Source: Deinococcus sp. JMULE3 (GTDB lineage Bacteria; Deinococcota; Deinococci; Deinococcales; Deinococcaceae). From it: a DNA stretch of 64,000 nucleotides. The notes under the pieces were generated by a model. It made no database searches, was not told the DNA's origin, and was given only the letters and a program-made list of their open reading frames with translations. Below, piece after piece: positions 1 to 9,392 of the stretch. The translations under genes were made by a program, and so were the position numbers. Position 1 is the stretch's first letter. Each line of letters begins with the position of its first letter. Location: the NCBI RefSeq assembly GCF_013337115.1, contig NZ_SGWE01000005.1:1-64000 (forward strand), written 5' to 3'.

Positions 1-1
1 G

Positions 2-247
2 GCGGCGGCGCAACGCGTCTCCCGCGTCATCCGCCAGCTGCGCGTCTCGCTCGGCTGGGACGGCAGCGTCGAGTCCCTCGGCGGCGCGTACCAGCTCGAC
101 CCCACCGCCGACTGGACCAGTGACGTGCAGTCCACCCTGACGGCAGGGCAGCCCGTCACCGCGTTCCTGTCCGGCGTGCCCCTCGCCTGGGTGACCGAAC
201 AGGAACAGCGCCTCCTCATGCACGACATGCGCCACGACCGGCCCTGA
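2..247 (+). CDS. C-terminal winged-helix end of a SARP/TPR-type regulator (partial)
   Basis: Only the last 81 codons are in the window, open from the left edge to a TGA at 245-247. The visible part has a basic helix (RVSRVIRQLRVSLGW) followed by a wing ending GGAYQLDP. That is the pattern of the BTAD/OmpR-like winged helix at the C-terminus of SARP-type regulators, and it resembles the C-terminal domain of the gene at 14978-16576. The N-terminal part, presumably TPR-like, is outside the window. The stop is 21 bp before the ATP-grasp gene on the same strand, so the two may be co-transcribed. Family assignment rests on this short domain only. Confidence 0.6.
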   Translation, partial: AAAQRVSRVIRQLRVSLGWDGSVESLGGAYQLDPTADWTSDVQSTLTAGQPVTAFLSGVPLAWVTEQEQRLLMHDMRHDRP

Positions 248-268
248 CCTGCGCTACAACAGGCGAGC

Positions 269-1567
269 ATGCCCGACCCGCACATCCTGCTGCTGACCCT
301 GCACGACCCCACCGGTTTCGACTTCCCCCGCTGGCTGCGTGACGTTCCCACCAGCGCGCTGAGTCTCGTCCTCGACCGTGACAGCGTCACCGACGACGCC
401 CTCACGGCGCTGCAGGCCGATCCGGCCTTCGGGTTCGTCCGCGCCTACGGCAACTACCTGAACAACGGCAACGTGTACGCCGACCTGGACGCGCTGCACG
501 CCACCCGCCCGATCACCCGTGTCCTCGCGTTCGGCGAGGACGACGTGATCCGCGCCGCCCGACTCCGGGAACGCTGGGGGTTACCGGGGCAGTCCGTGGC
601 GAACGCCACGCGATTCCGCGACAAGGTCCTCGCCCGCGCGGCCGTGCAGGCGGCGGGCCTCCCGGCGCACGCGGGCGCGGCCCTCCATCACCCGCTCGAC
701 CTGCTGGACTTCGTCGCGCAGCATGACCTGCCGGTGTTCGTGAAGCCCCGCACGAGTTCCGGCTCGGTGTTCGGGCGCAAGATCAGCGACCGGGCCACCC
801 TCACGGACGTACTCGAAACCGGGTTCGCGCCGCGCGTCCCCTACGCGGAATACGTGTCCGACCTGTGCGTGGAGACCTTCCACACCGGTGAGCTGTATCA
901 CGTCGACGGTGTCGCCGTCGGGCAGGAGGTCGCGTGGAGCTGGCCGAGCAAGTACCTCACGCCCGGACTGGAACTCGGATCGTTCACGCGGGACGAGGTG
1001 GTCGGGAGCGCCATGCTGGACCGGGACGATCCCCTGTTCGAACCGCTCCAGGCCTACGCGCGGGCCGTCTGCGCCGCCCTCGAACTGCCGCACGGGCACA
1101 CGTTCCACGCGGAGGTGTTCGCCGCGGCGGACGGCACGCTGTCCCTGTGCGAGGTTGCGTGCCGCACGGGCGGCGGCCGGGTCAACGAGACGCTGGCCCT
1201 GGCGGGCGGACCGAACCTGAACGAATGGCAGTGCCGACTGCAGGCGGGCCTCGTGGACGAAGCGCAGGCCCTCGCCGAGCTGCGCCGCGCGCAACCCAAG
1301 CAGGTGTGCGGGTGGATGCTATTCCCCCCGCAGGAGGGCGTGTGCCTGACTGTCCCGGACCTGGGGGGACTGCCGGGCGTCCAGGCGTACGAACTGGGCA
1401 TCGCGCCGGGAGAGACGGGCTGGGCGCGGGGTTTCAGTGGCGACTCGGCCGGACACGTCGTGATCGGCGCGCCTGACGCCAGCGAGTTGCAGGCCCGGAT
1501 GCGCGCGGGGCGAGACCACGTGGCGCGGACCCTCACCTTCCAACCCGCCGCCGTGCCGACCCCATGA
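269..1567 (+). CDS. ATP-grasp domain protein
   Basis: 432 residues with the layout of an ATP-grasp ligase: an N-terminal preATP-grasp region (about 1-110), an RDK motif near residues 117-119, the nucleotide-binding lysine in VFVKPRTSSGS near residue 159, and a metal-binding segment rich in Glu/Asn (HAEVF...CEVACRTGGGRVNE, about 275-305). Such enzymes form a carboxylate-amine or carboxylate-thiol bond through an acyl-phosphate intermediate. The substrate cannot be read from sequence. A purine-rich stretch (AGGCGAG) precedes the ATG. It follows the truncated regulator by 21 bp and ends 85 bp before the distal end of the CRISPR array. No sign of a CRISPR role. Confidence 0.8.
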   Translation: MPDPHILLLTLHDPTGFDFPRWLRDVPTSALSLVLDRDSVTDDALTALQADPAFGFVRAYGNYLNNGNVYADLDALHATRPITRVLAFGEDDVIRAARLRERWGLPGQSVANATRFRDKVLARAAVQAAGLPAHAGAALHHPLDLLDFVAQHDLPVFVKPRTSSGSVFGRKISDRATLTDVLETGFAPRVPYAEYVSDLCVETFHTGELYHVDGVAVGQEVAWSWPSKYLTPGLELGSFTRDEVVGSAMLDRDDPLFEPLQAYARAVCAALELPHGHTFHAEVFAAADGTLSLCEVACRTGGGRVNETLALAGGPNLNEWQCRLQAGLVDEAQALAELRRAQPKQVCGWMLFPPQEGVCLTVPDLGGLPGVQAYELGIAPGETGWARGFSGDSAGHVVIGAPDASELQARMRAGRDHVARTLTFQPAAVPTP

Positions 1568-1590
1568 CGCGCCCCACGACCATCAACTGA

Positions 1591-1659
1591 CCACCATCGA
1601 GTGGCAAGCAGAACGACCGGGTCATTCCGCTGACCGACACGCACCTCACAGAGCTTCAA
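1591..1659 (+). pseudogene. decayed tyrosine recombinase fragment at the array end
   Basis: Between the ATP-grasp stop and the first CRISPR repeat the + strand reads SGKQNDRVIPLTDTHLTEL across two frames (TTIE in one frame, then SGKQNDRVIPL in another, with one base missing near 1600). The string GK-x-N-x-R-VIPL resembles the conserved beta-hairpin of tyrosine recombinases. The frame runs directly into the mutated first repeat. Only about 20 residues are visible, so this is a suggestive match rather than a firm identification. Confidence 0.4.
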
Positions 1660-1689
1660 TCCACGGCCCACCCGAAGGCAGGCCGAATC

Positions 1690-2119
1690 CAGCCCCTCAC
1701 GCAGCCGGAACGTGTACTCGCCGGTTTCAATCCACGGCCCACCCGAAGGCAGGCCGAATCACTCGCCACGCCCGACCCTGAATTCCGCGTTCAGCCGTTT
1801 CAATCCACGGCCCACCCGAAGGCAGGCCGAATCGCATCAACGAACCCCACACCACCCACTACATCGAGTTTCATTCCACGGCCCACCCGAAGGCAGGCCG
1901 AATCCAGCCCCTCACGCAGCCGGAACGTGTACTCGCCGGTTTCAATCCACGGCCCACCCGAAGGCAGGCCGAATCACTCGCCACGCCCGACCCTGAATTC
2001 CGCGTTCAGCCGTTTCAATCCACGGCCCACCCGAAGGCAGGCCGAATCGCATCAACGAACCCCACACCACCCACTACATCGAGTTTCATTCCACGGCCCA
2101 CCCGAAGGCAGGCCGAATC
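1690..2119. repeat. tandem duplication of a 3-spacer block in the array
   Basis: Positions 1690-1904 and 1905-2119 are two identical 215-bp copies, each holding three spacers (34, 36, 34 bp) and three repeats. The point mutation CATTCC in the last repeat of each copy is shared, so the copying included repeats and spacers together. It lies at the oldest end of the array. Unequal recombination or replication slippage between repeats is the likely cause. Confidence 0.97.
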
Positions 2120-3262
2120 GTGAATGTCTGGCGGTGGCGCCCCTCCCCGTCGTGTTTCAATCCACGGCCCACCCGAAGGCAGGCCGAATCTACGACGTGT
2201 CCGCCTTCGTGGCGGGCGCGTACTGGTTTCAATCCACGGCCCACCCGAAGGCAGGCCGAATCTACTCATCCAGGGCGCGGCGTGCTGCTTTGTTCGGTTT
2301 CAATCCACGGCCCACCCGAAGGCAGGCCGAATCCTCACCTGCTTGAGTGGCGATGCGCCCATGCGCTCGTTTCAATCCACGGCCCACCCGAAGGCAGGCC
2401 GAATCGTTGATGAACTGGACGCGATTCACCTCACCCTCATTGTTTCAATCCACGGCCCACCCGAAGGCAGGCCGAATCCCCATGGAAGAGATCGTGAAGC
2501 GGCGCGACAGCGGTTTCAATCCACGGCCCACCCGAAGGCAGGCCGAATCAAGGCCGCGCGGGAAGCCGCGATGATCCGCATGCTGTTTCAATCCACGGCC
2601 CACCCGAAGGCAGGCCGAATCGCCTGCGCTGGCGCGTCGAGCACTGGACAGGTCGGTTTCAATCCACGGCCCACCCGAAGGCAGGCCGAATCGAGATCGT
2701 GCAGCGCGTCGGTGCGAGCATCAACCGTTTCAATCCACGGCCCACCCGAAGGCAGGCCGAATCATCACGGGCCGGGCAACCTGCGCCTGATGCTGGCGGG
2801 TTTCAATCCACGGCCCACCCGAAGGCAGGCCGAATCCGCCCGGCACCCGCTGCACGAGCGTCCCAGCCGTGTTTCAATCCACGGCCCACCCGAAGGCAGG
2901 CCGAATCCGGGGAGGTCGTCGGCGCGCGTCTGCAGGTGCCGGTTTCAATCCACGGCCCACCCGAAGGCAGGCCGAATCCGGGTGCCATGCAGGTACATCA
3001 CATGGTCATGCAGTTTCAATCCACGGCCCACCCGAAGGCAGGCCGAATCCCGTGTCCAAGCACGTGGTCGACAGCGCTGTCCGGTTTCAATCCACGGCCC
3101 ACCCGAAGGCAGGCCGAATCAGGTCACAATCTATAACATTCAGGAATTAAATGTTTCAATCCACGGCCCACCCGAAGGCAGGCCGAATCCGAGTGCGACG
3201 GAAAAACTCATGTGGTGCTGCAGATGTTTCAATCCACGGCCCACCCGAAGGCAGGCCGAATC

Positions 3263-3976
3263 CCCGTAGACGCCGCAGCAACCTGCCCCGCGACGTGTTT
3301 CAATCCACGGCCCACCCGAAGGCAGGCCGAATCTAGCTGGTGACAATGTCCGGCAGGTGCGGGCGGTGTTTCAATCCACGGCCCACCCGAAGGCAGGCCG
3401 AATCACGCCGTACTTGCTGCCATCCTCCGCGATCTGCCGTTTCAATCCACGGCCCACCCGAAGGCAGGCCGAATCCTGCCGACGTGGGCGTCCTCCATGT
3501 CCTTCCAGGTGTTTCAATCCACGGCCCACCCGAAGGCAGGCCGAATCCATCATCGCGGCAGGGTACGGCATCGAACGCCGCTGTTTCAATCCACGGCCCA
3601 CCCGAAGGCAGGCCGAATCCCCGTAGACGCCGCAGCAACCTGCCCCGCGACGTGTTTCAATCCACGGCCCACCCGAAGGCAGGCCGAATCTAGCTGGTGA
3701 CAATGTCCGGCAGGTGCGGGCGGTGTTTCAATCCACGGCCCACCCGAAGGCAGGCCGAATCACGCCGTACTTGCTGCCATCCTCCGCGATCTGCCGTTTC
3801 AATCCACGGCCCACCCGAAGGCAGGCCGAATCCTGCCGACGTGGGCGTCCTCCATGTCCTTCCAGGTGTTTCAATCCACGGCCCACCCGAAGGCAGGCCG
3901 AATCCATCATCGCGGCAGGGTACGGCATCGAACGCCGCTGTTTCAATCCACGGCCCACCCGAAGGCAGGCCGAATC
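3263..3976. repeat. tandem duplication of a 5-spacer block in the array
   Basis: Positions 3263-3619 and 3620-3976 are two identical 357-bp copies, each with five spacers and five repeats (unit spacing 71, 71, 72, 72, 71). The first spacer of each copy begins CCCGTAGACGCCGCAG. The perfect match implies a recent event. Confidence 0.97.
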
Positions 3977-5848
3977 GCGTGACGCTCGGCATCAACGGCG
4001 GGGTCAACGGCCTGTTTCAATCCACGGCCCACCCGAAGGCAGGCCGAATCCCCCCAGCTGCGCGAAAATCTCTTGCAGCTCAGTCAGTTTCAATCCACGG
4101 CCCACCCGAAGGCAGGCCGAATCCGGCGAGGGCCTGCGCGGCGCTGCGCTCGTCCGTTTCAATCCACGGCCCACCCGAAGGCAGGCCGAATCCCGCCACG
4201 ATGCGGTACACGCCCGGCGTGGTCGGTTTCAATCCACGGCCCACCCGAAGGCAGGCCGAATCGGGGCGTCCCCCGTCCACGCGCAGTGTCCGGAGGTTTC
4301 AATCCACGGCCCACCCGAAGGCAGGCCGAATCTCCGCCTCGACGTTGCTCGGGCCTATCGCTCCTGGTTTCAATCCACGGCCCACCCGAAGGCAGGCCGA
4401 ATCGCGTCTCGGCCTGCGCACGCAGCTCGGCGATCAGTTTCAATCCACGGCCCACCCGAAGGCAGGCCGAATCGCTCTGGCCCCACGCGGTGGGCGCGAC
4501 GGTCAGGAGTTTCAATCCACGGCCCACCCGAAGGCAGGCCGAATCCCGACCTCACCCGCCGCAACCTCACCCCGGAGCAGCGCGAGGGTTTCAATCCACG
4601 GCCCACCCGAAGGCAGGCCGAATCCGGGGACCACGTCGTCACCGACGCCCTCAAGAGCGGTTTCAATCCACGGCCCACCCGAAGGCAGGCCGAATCCGGC
4701 ATGGTGCTCGCCCGCGCGCCCGTGCCACTGCGTTTCAATCCACGGCCCACCCGAAGGCAGGCCGAATCTCACGTCCCGCAGAGCGTCCACGCGACGGGCG
4801 CGCAGTTTCAATCCACGGCCCACCCGAAGGCAGGCCGAATCCCCGCCATACACCACGTACCACTGCGTACTGTCCGTGTTTCAATCCACGGCCCACCCGA
4901 AGGCAGGCCGAATCGCGGCGGGTAGCGCGGCGGTCGCTAACCTCGGCCTGTTTCAATCCACGGCCCACCCGAAGGCAGGCCGAATCTGACTGCACAGCGA
5001 ACCTCAGATCATGTACCCTGGTTTCAATCCACGGCCCACCCGAAGGCAGGCCGAATCGGCGAGTGTACAACCTTTAGCGAACCATGCCGCAGTTTCAATC
5101 CACGGCCCACCCGAAGGCAGGCCGAATCCCGCAGGGCGCAACAGGTCCGGAGCCGGGGCTGATGGGTTTCAATCCACGGCCCACCCGAAGGCAGGCCGAA
5201 TCCCCGCGCGATGTTCTCACTCCCGCTCGTACTCAGGTTTCAATCCACGGCCCACCCGAAGGCAGGCCGAATCCTGGGCATCCAGCCAGTTCAGCAGGGT
5301 GGGCAGGTGTTTCAATCCACGGCCCACCCGAAGGCAGGCCGAATCCCGGATGATCAGGCGCCCGTGCGTGCCGACGTTCAGTTTCAATCCACGGCCCACC
5401 CGAAGGCAGGCCGAATCCTGCCTGCGTCCCACGTCGCGCTGAGTTGCGCCGGTTTCAATCCACGGCCCACCCGAAGGCAGGCCGAATCTCCCACTCCTTC
5501 AGACCGCTGTTCAGTTCCGCGATGTTTCAATCCACGGCCCACCCGAAGGCAGGCCGAATCCAAGGCATCCTGAACCGCAAGCGACCCCAGCCAGCGTTTC
5601 AATCCACGGCCCACCCGAAGGCAGGCCGAATCCCGCCACGTCAGCCGCAAACGCGCTGTCAGCGAGTTTCAATCCACGGCCCACCCGAAGGCAGGCCGAA
5701 TCCAGGCCGTTCCCGTCGGTGAATTCGTGCTGGGCACTGGTTTCAATCCACGGCCCACCCGAAGGCAGGCCGAATCATGCTGCATCCAGATCAGAAGGCG
5801 AGGCCGCTGCTGTTTCAATCCACGGCCCACCCGAAGGCAGGCCGAATC

Positions 5849-6026
5849 AGGTTGTCGTCGGAGTGCGTCCCAGACGGTGTCCCCACTCCAGTTTGCGCGA
5901 ACCTCGACCGGAAGTCCACGGCGTACTCCCATTTCTTTCGGACAGATTTTCATGAATCGCGTCCTGCACGGACTTTTTCCTCTGCGCGAACCCCCAGGGG
6001 TTTTCGTGTGTGCGAGGGGTTCGCGC
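5849..6026 (-). promoter_or_regulatory. CRISPR leader
   Basis: The 178 bp between the cas2 stop and the leader-proximal repeat is the expected leader, read on the minus strand. It contains a perfect 11-bp inverted repeat: GCGCGAACCCC at 5984-5994 and GGGGTTCGCGC at 6016-6026, the latter touching the cas2 stop codon. A third copy of the core, TGCGCGAACC, lies at 5894-5903. T-rich runs (5963-5967, 5974-5978) stand out against the GC-rich background. The inverted repeat could be a cas2 terminator hairpin or a binding site used in adaptation or transcription. No clear -10/-35 pair was assigned. Confidence 0.75.
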
Positions 6027-6320
6027 TTACAGGATCAGGGGGTCGTGGAAGTTCACGTACCGGTCCCGGCCATATGCTTCGACGAAGCTGTCGCGAGGTT
6101 GCCGCAGGCGGTAGATGCGGATGCTGTCCTCCGTCGGGTCCAGGATGTCCAGTAGTTTCTGCCGGAGGGTCAGCAGTTGCGTGTCGCTCACGCTCACTTC
6201 GAACACGCTGTTCTGCACGCGTTGTCCGTGCGCGACGCAGACTTTCGCCACGCGGCGCAGTCGTCGCCGACCGCCTTCGGTGGTCGTGGCGACGTCGTAG
6301 CAGACGAGCAGGTCAATCAT
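6027..6320 (-). CDS. cas2: CRISPR-associated endonuclease Cas2
   Basis: 97 residues, a typical Cas2 length. The N-terminus [19 protein letters not shown] has the first beta strand and the conserved aspartate (YDV) of the ferredoxin fold. [23 protein letters not shown] is the usual central region. Cas2 forms the dimeric core of the Cas1-Cas2 integrase that inserts new spacers at the leader-repeat junction. The ATG overlaps the cas1 stop (ATGA), and it is the last cas gene before the leader. The longer upstream reading frame is only the cas1 shadow. Confidence 0.97.
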   Translation of the reverse strand: MIDLLVCYDVATTTEGGRRRLRRVAKVCVAHGQRVQNSVFEVSVSDTQLLTLRQKLLDILDPTEDSIRIYRLRQPRDSFVEAYGRDRYVNFHDPLIL

Positions 6321-7345
6321 CGGTGCAGGTACGGCGGGTAGTGGGCGCGGTCCCCACGCAGGTGCTGCGCCAGCAGGCGGGCCTGTACGTGCGGGATCAG
6401 GCCCAGCGGGGTCTTGCGGGCGGTCAGCGGGTGCGTGACTTCCTCCTTCCGGCGGTCCGTGAGGTGCGCGAGGATCGTGCGCCGGGCGTCTTCGGTGATG
6501 GTCACGGCCCCCCCTTCGTGCTGCTGGAAGTCGCGGGGCGTGAGCTGCTGGCGGTTGATGAGGGTCAGGATGGCGCGGTCGGCGGTAGCGGGTCGCAGTT
6601 CCTCCATCAGGTCCAGTGCGAGGCTGGCCCGTCCGGGGCGCAGGGCGTGCAGGAATCCCACCTGCGGATCGAGGCCGACGCTCTGGGCGGCGCTGGCGCA
6701 GTCGTTGGCGAGGACGGTGTACACGAAGTTTAGAAGGGAGTTGATGGGGTCGCGGGCGGGGCGGCGGGTGCGTTCCGTCAACCAGAAGAAGTCCCGGTTC
6801 GCTCGCAGCATCAGCGGAAAGACTTCCCAGTACGTGCGGGCAGCGGCTCCCTCGACACCTCGGACCTCGTCGACGGTGCCGGTCAGGGGGAGCGCGCCGA
6901 TCTGGGCGTTGATGTCCCTGGCGGCCTGCCGGAGCAGGTCCGGGTCGTTGTCCTGCGCTTCGCGGGCAGCGCGCATCAGGGTGGTCTTCTGGTTCTGCAG
7001 TTTCCCGGCAGCTACGAAGCGCGCCACGGCCAGCGTGCGGGCGGGGTCGCACGCGGCGGCGTGCTGCGCGGTCCGCAGCAGGACGTTCCCGCTGACGGGC
7101 GTTTCGGTGCGGGCCATGAACCGCCCGAATTCCGTGAGCCACGTGACGGGCTTGTGGTCGCGGGCCAGGCGGTGAATCAGGTACGGGGAGAGCAGCACGT
7201 TCCCGAACACGACGATTCCCTCGACGTGATGCAGGGGAATCATCGCTTTGCGCTGGCGGTCCACGTCCACGCGGATGTTGTCGGTGTCGAGGTGCAGGTA
7301 GCTGCCCTGCGTCTGCACGTACAGGGTGTTCAGGAGTTGCCTCAC
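6317..7345 (-). CDS. cas1: CRISPR-associated endonuclease/integrase Cas1
   Basis: 342 residues, GTG start preceded by GGAGG at good spacing. The Cas1 metal site is visible: Glu165 in [12 protein letters not shown], His233 in [13 protein letters not shown], and the Asp245/Glu248 region in [11 protein letters not shown]. Cas1 is the catalytic integrase of spacer acquisition and works as (Cas1)4-(Cas2)2. The GTG overlaps the cas4 stop and the stop overlaps cas2, so cas4-cas1-cas2 form one translationally coupled adaptation unit. Confidence 0.98.
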   Translation of the reverse strand: MRQLLNTLYVQTQGSYLHLDTDNIRVDVDRQRKAMIPLHHVEGIVVFGNVLLSPYLIHRLARDHKPVTWLTEFGRFMARTETPVSGNVLLRTAQHAAACDPARTLAVARFVAAGKLQNQKTTLMRAAREAQDNDPDLLRQAARDINAQIGALPLTGTVDEVRGVEGAAARTYWEVFPLMLRANRDFFWLTERTRRPARDPINSLLNFVYTVLANDCASAAQSVGLDPQVGFLHALRPGRASLALDLMEELRPATADRAILTLINRQQLTPRDFQQHEGGAVTITEDARRTILAHLTDRRKEEVTHPLTARKTPLGLIPHVQARLLAQHLRGDRAHYPPYLHR

Positions 7346-7953
7346 CGGTCCTCCAGGGTGGTGCTGAACGGGTCGTAGCCGGGCGGGAAGGCGCGGGGTG
7401 CGAAGGGTTCACACTCGTCGAACAGGCTGCACAGGCGGCAGCGGTCATCGGCGGCAGGTGGGGGTAACATGCGATCACGCAGCAGGGCACGTACGCCGTC
7501 GCGGGCGTCCAGCACGGCCTGTCGCAGTTCAGGCGTGAAGTCCACCACCCGGCGCTTGTGGCTCGCAGCGTGGTAGATGAAGCCCTCGGACATGGGCTGG
7601 CCGAACATCTCCTCCAGGCACAGGGCCTGTGCGCACAGTTGCACCTCGTCCGCGAGGCGGGGTTTCGCGCGGCCCGACTTGTACTCGACGGGGCGGTGGG
7701 TGCCGTCTGGAAGGACCTCGATGACGTCGGATTTCCCGGTGATGCCGAGTTTAAGCGAGTACAGCGTGAGGGCCCGCAAGGTTCTCACACCCTTCCGTTC
7801 CTCGTTCCCCCCTGCGTGAACGCGTTCGTGCGTCTGGTTGCCGCGCGTCACGAAAGTGTTCTCCCCGAACGTCTGTTCCAGTAGGTTGATGGCCGCCTGT
7901 CGCGGGCAGAAAGCGTAGTGCTGCAGCATGGAAAGGTTGATCGGGTCGTCCAT
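7342..7953 (-). CDS. cas4: CRISPR-associated exonuclease Cas4
   Basis: 203 residues from an ATG preceded by GGGAGG. It has the RecB-type nuclease motifs (GKSDVIEV with Asp76, VEYKSGR with Glu90 and Lys92, then [14 protein letters not shown]) and four cysteines for an Fe-S cluster: Cys16 in FCPRQ and Cys172, Cys175, Cys181 in [10 protein letters not shown]. Cas4 trims and selects prespacers so that inserted spacers carry the correct PAM and orientation. An upstream in-frame ATG at 8014-8016, behind GGAAGG, would add 21 residues; the shorter form matches the usual Cas4 N-terminus better. Confidence 0.95.
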   Translation of the reverse strand: MDDPINLSMLQHYAFCPRQAAINLLEQTFGENTFVTRGNQTHERVHAGGNEERKGVRTLRALTLYSLKLGITGKSDVIEVLPDGTHRPVEYKSGRAKPRLADEVQLCAQALCLEEMFGQPMSEGFIYHAASHKRRVVDFTPELRQAVLDARDGVRALLRDRMLPPPAADDRCRLCSLFDECEPFAPRAFPPGYDPFSTTLEDR

Positions 7954-8020
7954 TCCCGTCCTCCCGGGAAAGAAATAGGCCAGACGCACCGCAACGTGCG
8001 CCCGGCCGAAGGTCATGAGT

Positions 8021-8929
8021 TCAGCCTTCCACGAGGCGGGTCAGGGTCACGCCTTGCGGCAGGTTCGCGTCGTCCACCTGCACGTCGTAATCCTTGAATT
8101 CTCGCGGGGCCAGTTCATTGTTCGTGCGCTTCAAGGTGATGCGCCCCAGCAGCTTGTGAGCGGGCGCGTTGCCGAGTTTGCTGTCGTGGCTGAACACGTA
8201 GAGGCCCCGGCAGGCGGTCAGGCCTCGACTGGCGCTGCGGTCCAGGTCCCACATGTTCTCCAGCGCCTGCCACAGCACCTTCAGGTCTTCAGCGCCAAAG
8301 CCCGTGTCGGCGGCGAAGGTCGGCACGTAAAACCCATGGGCCATGTAAAGGCCGTAGGGGACAAAAGCCTTGCGGCCCATCGTGCCACTACGGGCGGTTT
8401 CGTCGGTCGCGTCCTGTTTCTTGTCGGGGTTCGTGAGGGCTACGCGGGTGATCGCGAAATCCAGGCCGAGAATCGGGTCCTGGCTGCGGGCGAACGTGAA
8501 CTGCACGGGGCCGCGCACCTGCCCGGCGTTCACCTCCGTGCTCATGACGGCGCCGAAGGTCCGCACGTCGAAGAAGTTGTCGCACATCCACTGCCGCGCC
8601 GCGCTGATGTCCTTCTGGGTTTTGTCCTTTTTCGGGTCCTTGCCCAGCGCCGTGTACGCCCGGCCGTGCTGGTTGTTCAGGATCGCACCCTGCTGCACGT
8701 AAATCTTGAAGCGTTCCTCCTGGCCGCGCAGGGCGTCCACGTAGTTCCTGACCTTGCGTTTCAGGGCGACGTCCGTGACCAGACCGTGTCCGCTTTCCGG
8801 GTCGATGCGGGGCAGGTTTCCGGCGTCCGGGTCGCCGTTCGGGTTGCCGTTCGTCACGTCAAACAGCAGGACGAATTCATGGCGGACTTCCGGGTTGAGC
8901 ACGGTGGGGTTCAGGTGGGCTTCAGTCAT
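8021..8929 (-). CDS. cas7: Cas7 (Csd2), type I-C Cascade backbone
   Basis: 302 residues. The N-terminal signature [23 protein letters not shown] followed by [16 protein letters not shown] is diagnostic of the Csd2/Cas7c RAMP protein. Several copies bind along the crRNA spacer and form the helical backbone of the type I-C effector. I chose the ATG at 8927-8929 because it follows a strong GGAAGGAG site and gives the family N-terminus; the open frame extends upstream only within cas8c. It overlaps the cas8c stop by 8 nt and is followed by cas4. Confidence 0.97.
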   Translation of the reverse strand: MTEAHLNPTVLNPEVRHEFVLLFDVTNGNPNGDPDAGNLPRIDPESGHGLVTDVALKRKVRNYVDALRGQEERFKIYVQQGAILNNQHGRAYTALGKDPKKDKTQKDISAARQWMCDNFFDVRTFGAVMSTEVNAGQVRGPVQFTFARSQDPILGLDFAITRVALTNPDKKQDATDETARSGTMGRKAFVPYGLYMAHGFYVPTFAADTGFGAEDLKVLWQALENMWDLDRSASRGLTACRGLYVFSHDSKLGNAPAHKLLGRITLKRTNNELAPREFKDYDVQVDDANLPQGVTLTRLVEG

Positions 8930-9392
8930 GGTCTTTGTCTCCTTCCGGGGTGGTGGGGTCGCTGGAGGCCTGTTGGAGTTTCCGGTCGTGCGCGGCCTTC
9001 TGGCGTTCACGCATCTGTTCGGCCAGGGCGGCTTTCTGGTGATAGAAACCCAGGCTGAACAGCGCCTGCTCCTTGATGGTCAGGGGGCGTTGCGGCACGT
9101 CGCGGGGCTGCAACTTCACCATCACGCTTTGCAGCAGGTCCTGCTTCTCGTCGTGACGGAATTTGTTCTCCTTGCGCAGTTTCTGCAGGTGTGCCTGCGA
9201 GCCCTGAATCAGGCGGCCCATCACGGCGTATGGCGTGGTGCTCATGGAGCCGTAGAAGCGGTCCACCAGCGTGGTGTTCGCCCTCATGACGGCGTGTTGA
9301 ATGTCGTCCAACACGGCCAGCAGGCGGCCCAGGTGGTACGCCGCGCTGGGGTAGCTGTCGTCCAGGTGCGTCAAGTCCTTGTGTTCATCCAT
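8922..9392 (-). CDS. cas11c: Cas11c small subunit from an internal start in cas8c
   Basis: In type I-C systems the small subunit Cas11c is made from an internal start within cas8c, in the same frame. Here an in-frame ATG at 9390-9392 (residue 459 of Cas8c, reading MDEHKDLTHLDDSYPS) is preceded by AAAGGAG with six bases between GGAG and ATG, a near-perfect Shine-Dalgarno. The product would be 156 residues, helical and charged, sharing the cas8c stop. It should line the target-strand side of the complex. The start is inferred from the ribosome site and the known system architecture. Confidence 0.75.
   Translation of the reverse strand: MDEHKDLTHLDDSYPSAAYHLGRLLAVLDDIQHAVMRANTTLVDRFYGSMSTTPYAVMGRLIQGSQAHLQKLRKENKFRHDEKQDLLQSVMVKLQPRDVPQRPLTIKEQALFSLGFYHQKAALAEQMRERQKAAHDRKLQQASSDPTTPEGDKDHD

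Larger units (their letters stand above)
1653..5848 (-). CRISPR. type I-C CRISPR array, 59 repeats / 58 spacers
   Basis: The 37-bp repeat begins GTTTCAATCCACGG and ends GGCAGGCCGAATC on the + strand, so crRNA orientation is minus, ending ATTGAAAC as usual for type I-C. I counted 59 copies, from 1653-1689 to 5812-5848. Spacers are 32-37 bp except one of 42 bp at 4546-4587. Fifty spacers are distinct because blocks of 3 and 5 spacers are duplicated. The terminal repeat at 1653 carries T to C at position 2, and the repeats at 1868 and 2083 share A to T at position 7, marking the old end. In crRNA sense the repeat folds into an 8-bp stem (two wobble pairs) closed by a TTCG tetraloop. The leader and cas2 lie at the high-coordinate side, so the newest spacers are near 5800. 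Confidence 0.99.

Noticed and set aside
1712..5722. Many open frames through the CRISPR array with repeated HPKAGRI or PPEGRPN motifs
   Set aside because: They are translations of the 37-bp repeats and spacers in all frames, not genes.
6027..7490. 487-residue fused Cas2 frame
   Set aside because: The upstream 390 codons are an out-of-frame reading of cas1; Cas2 has its own ATG overlapping the cas1 stop.
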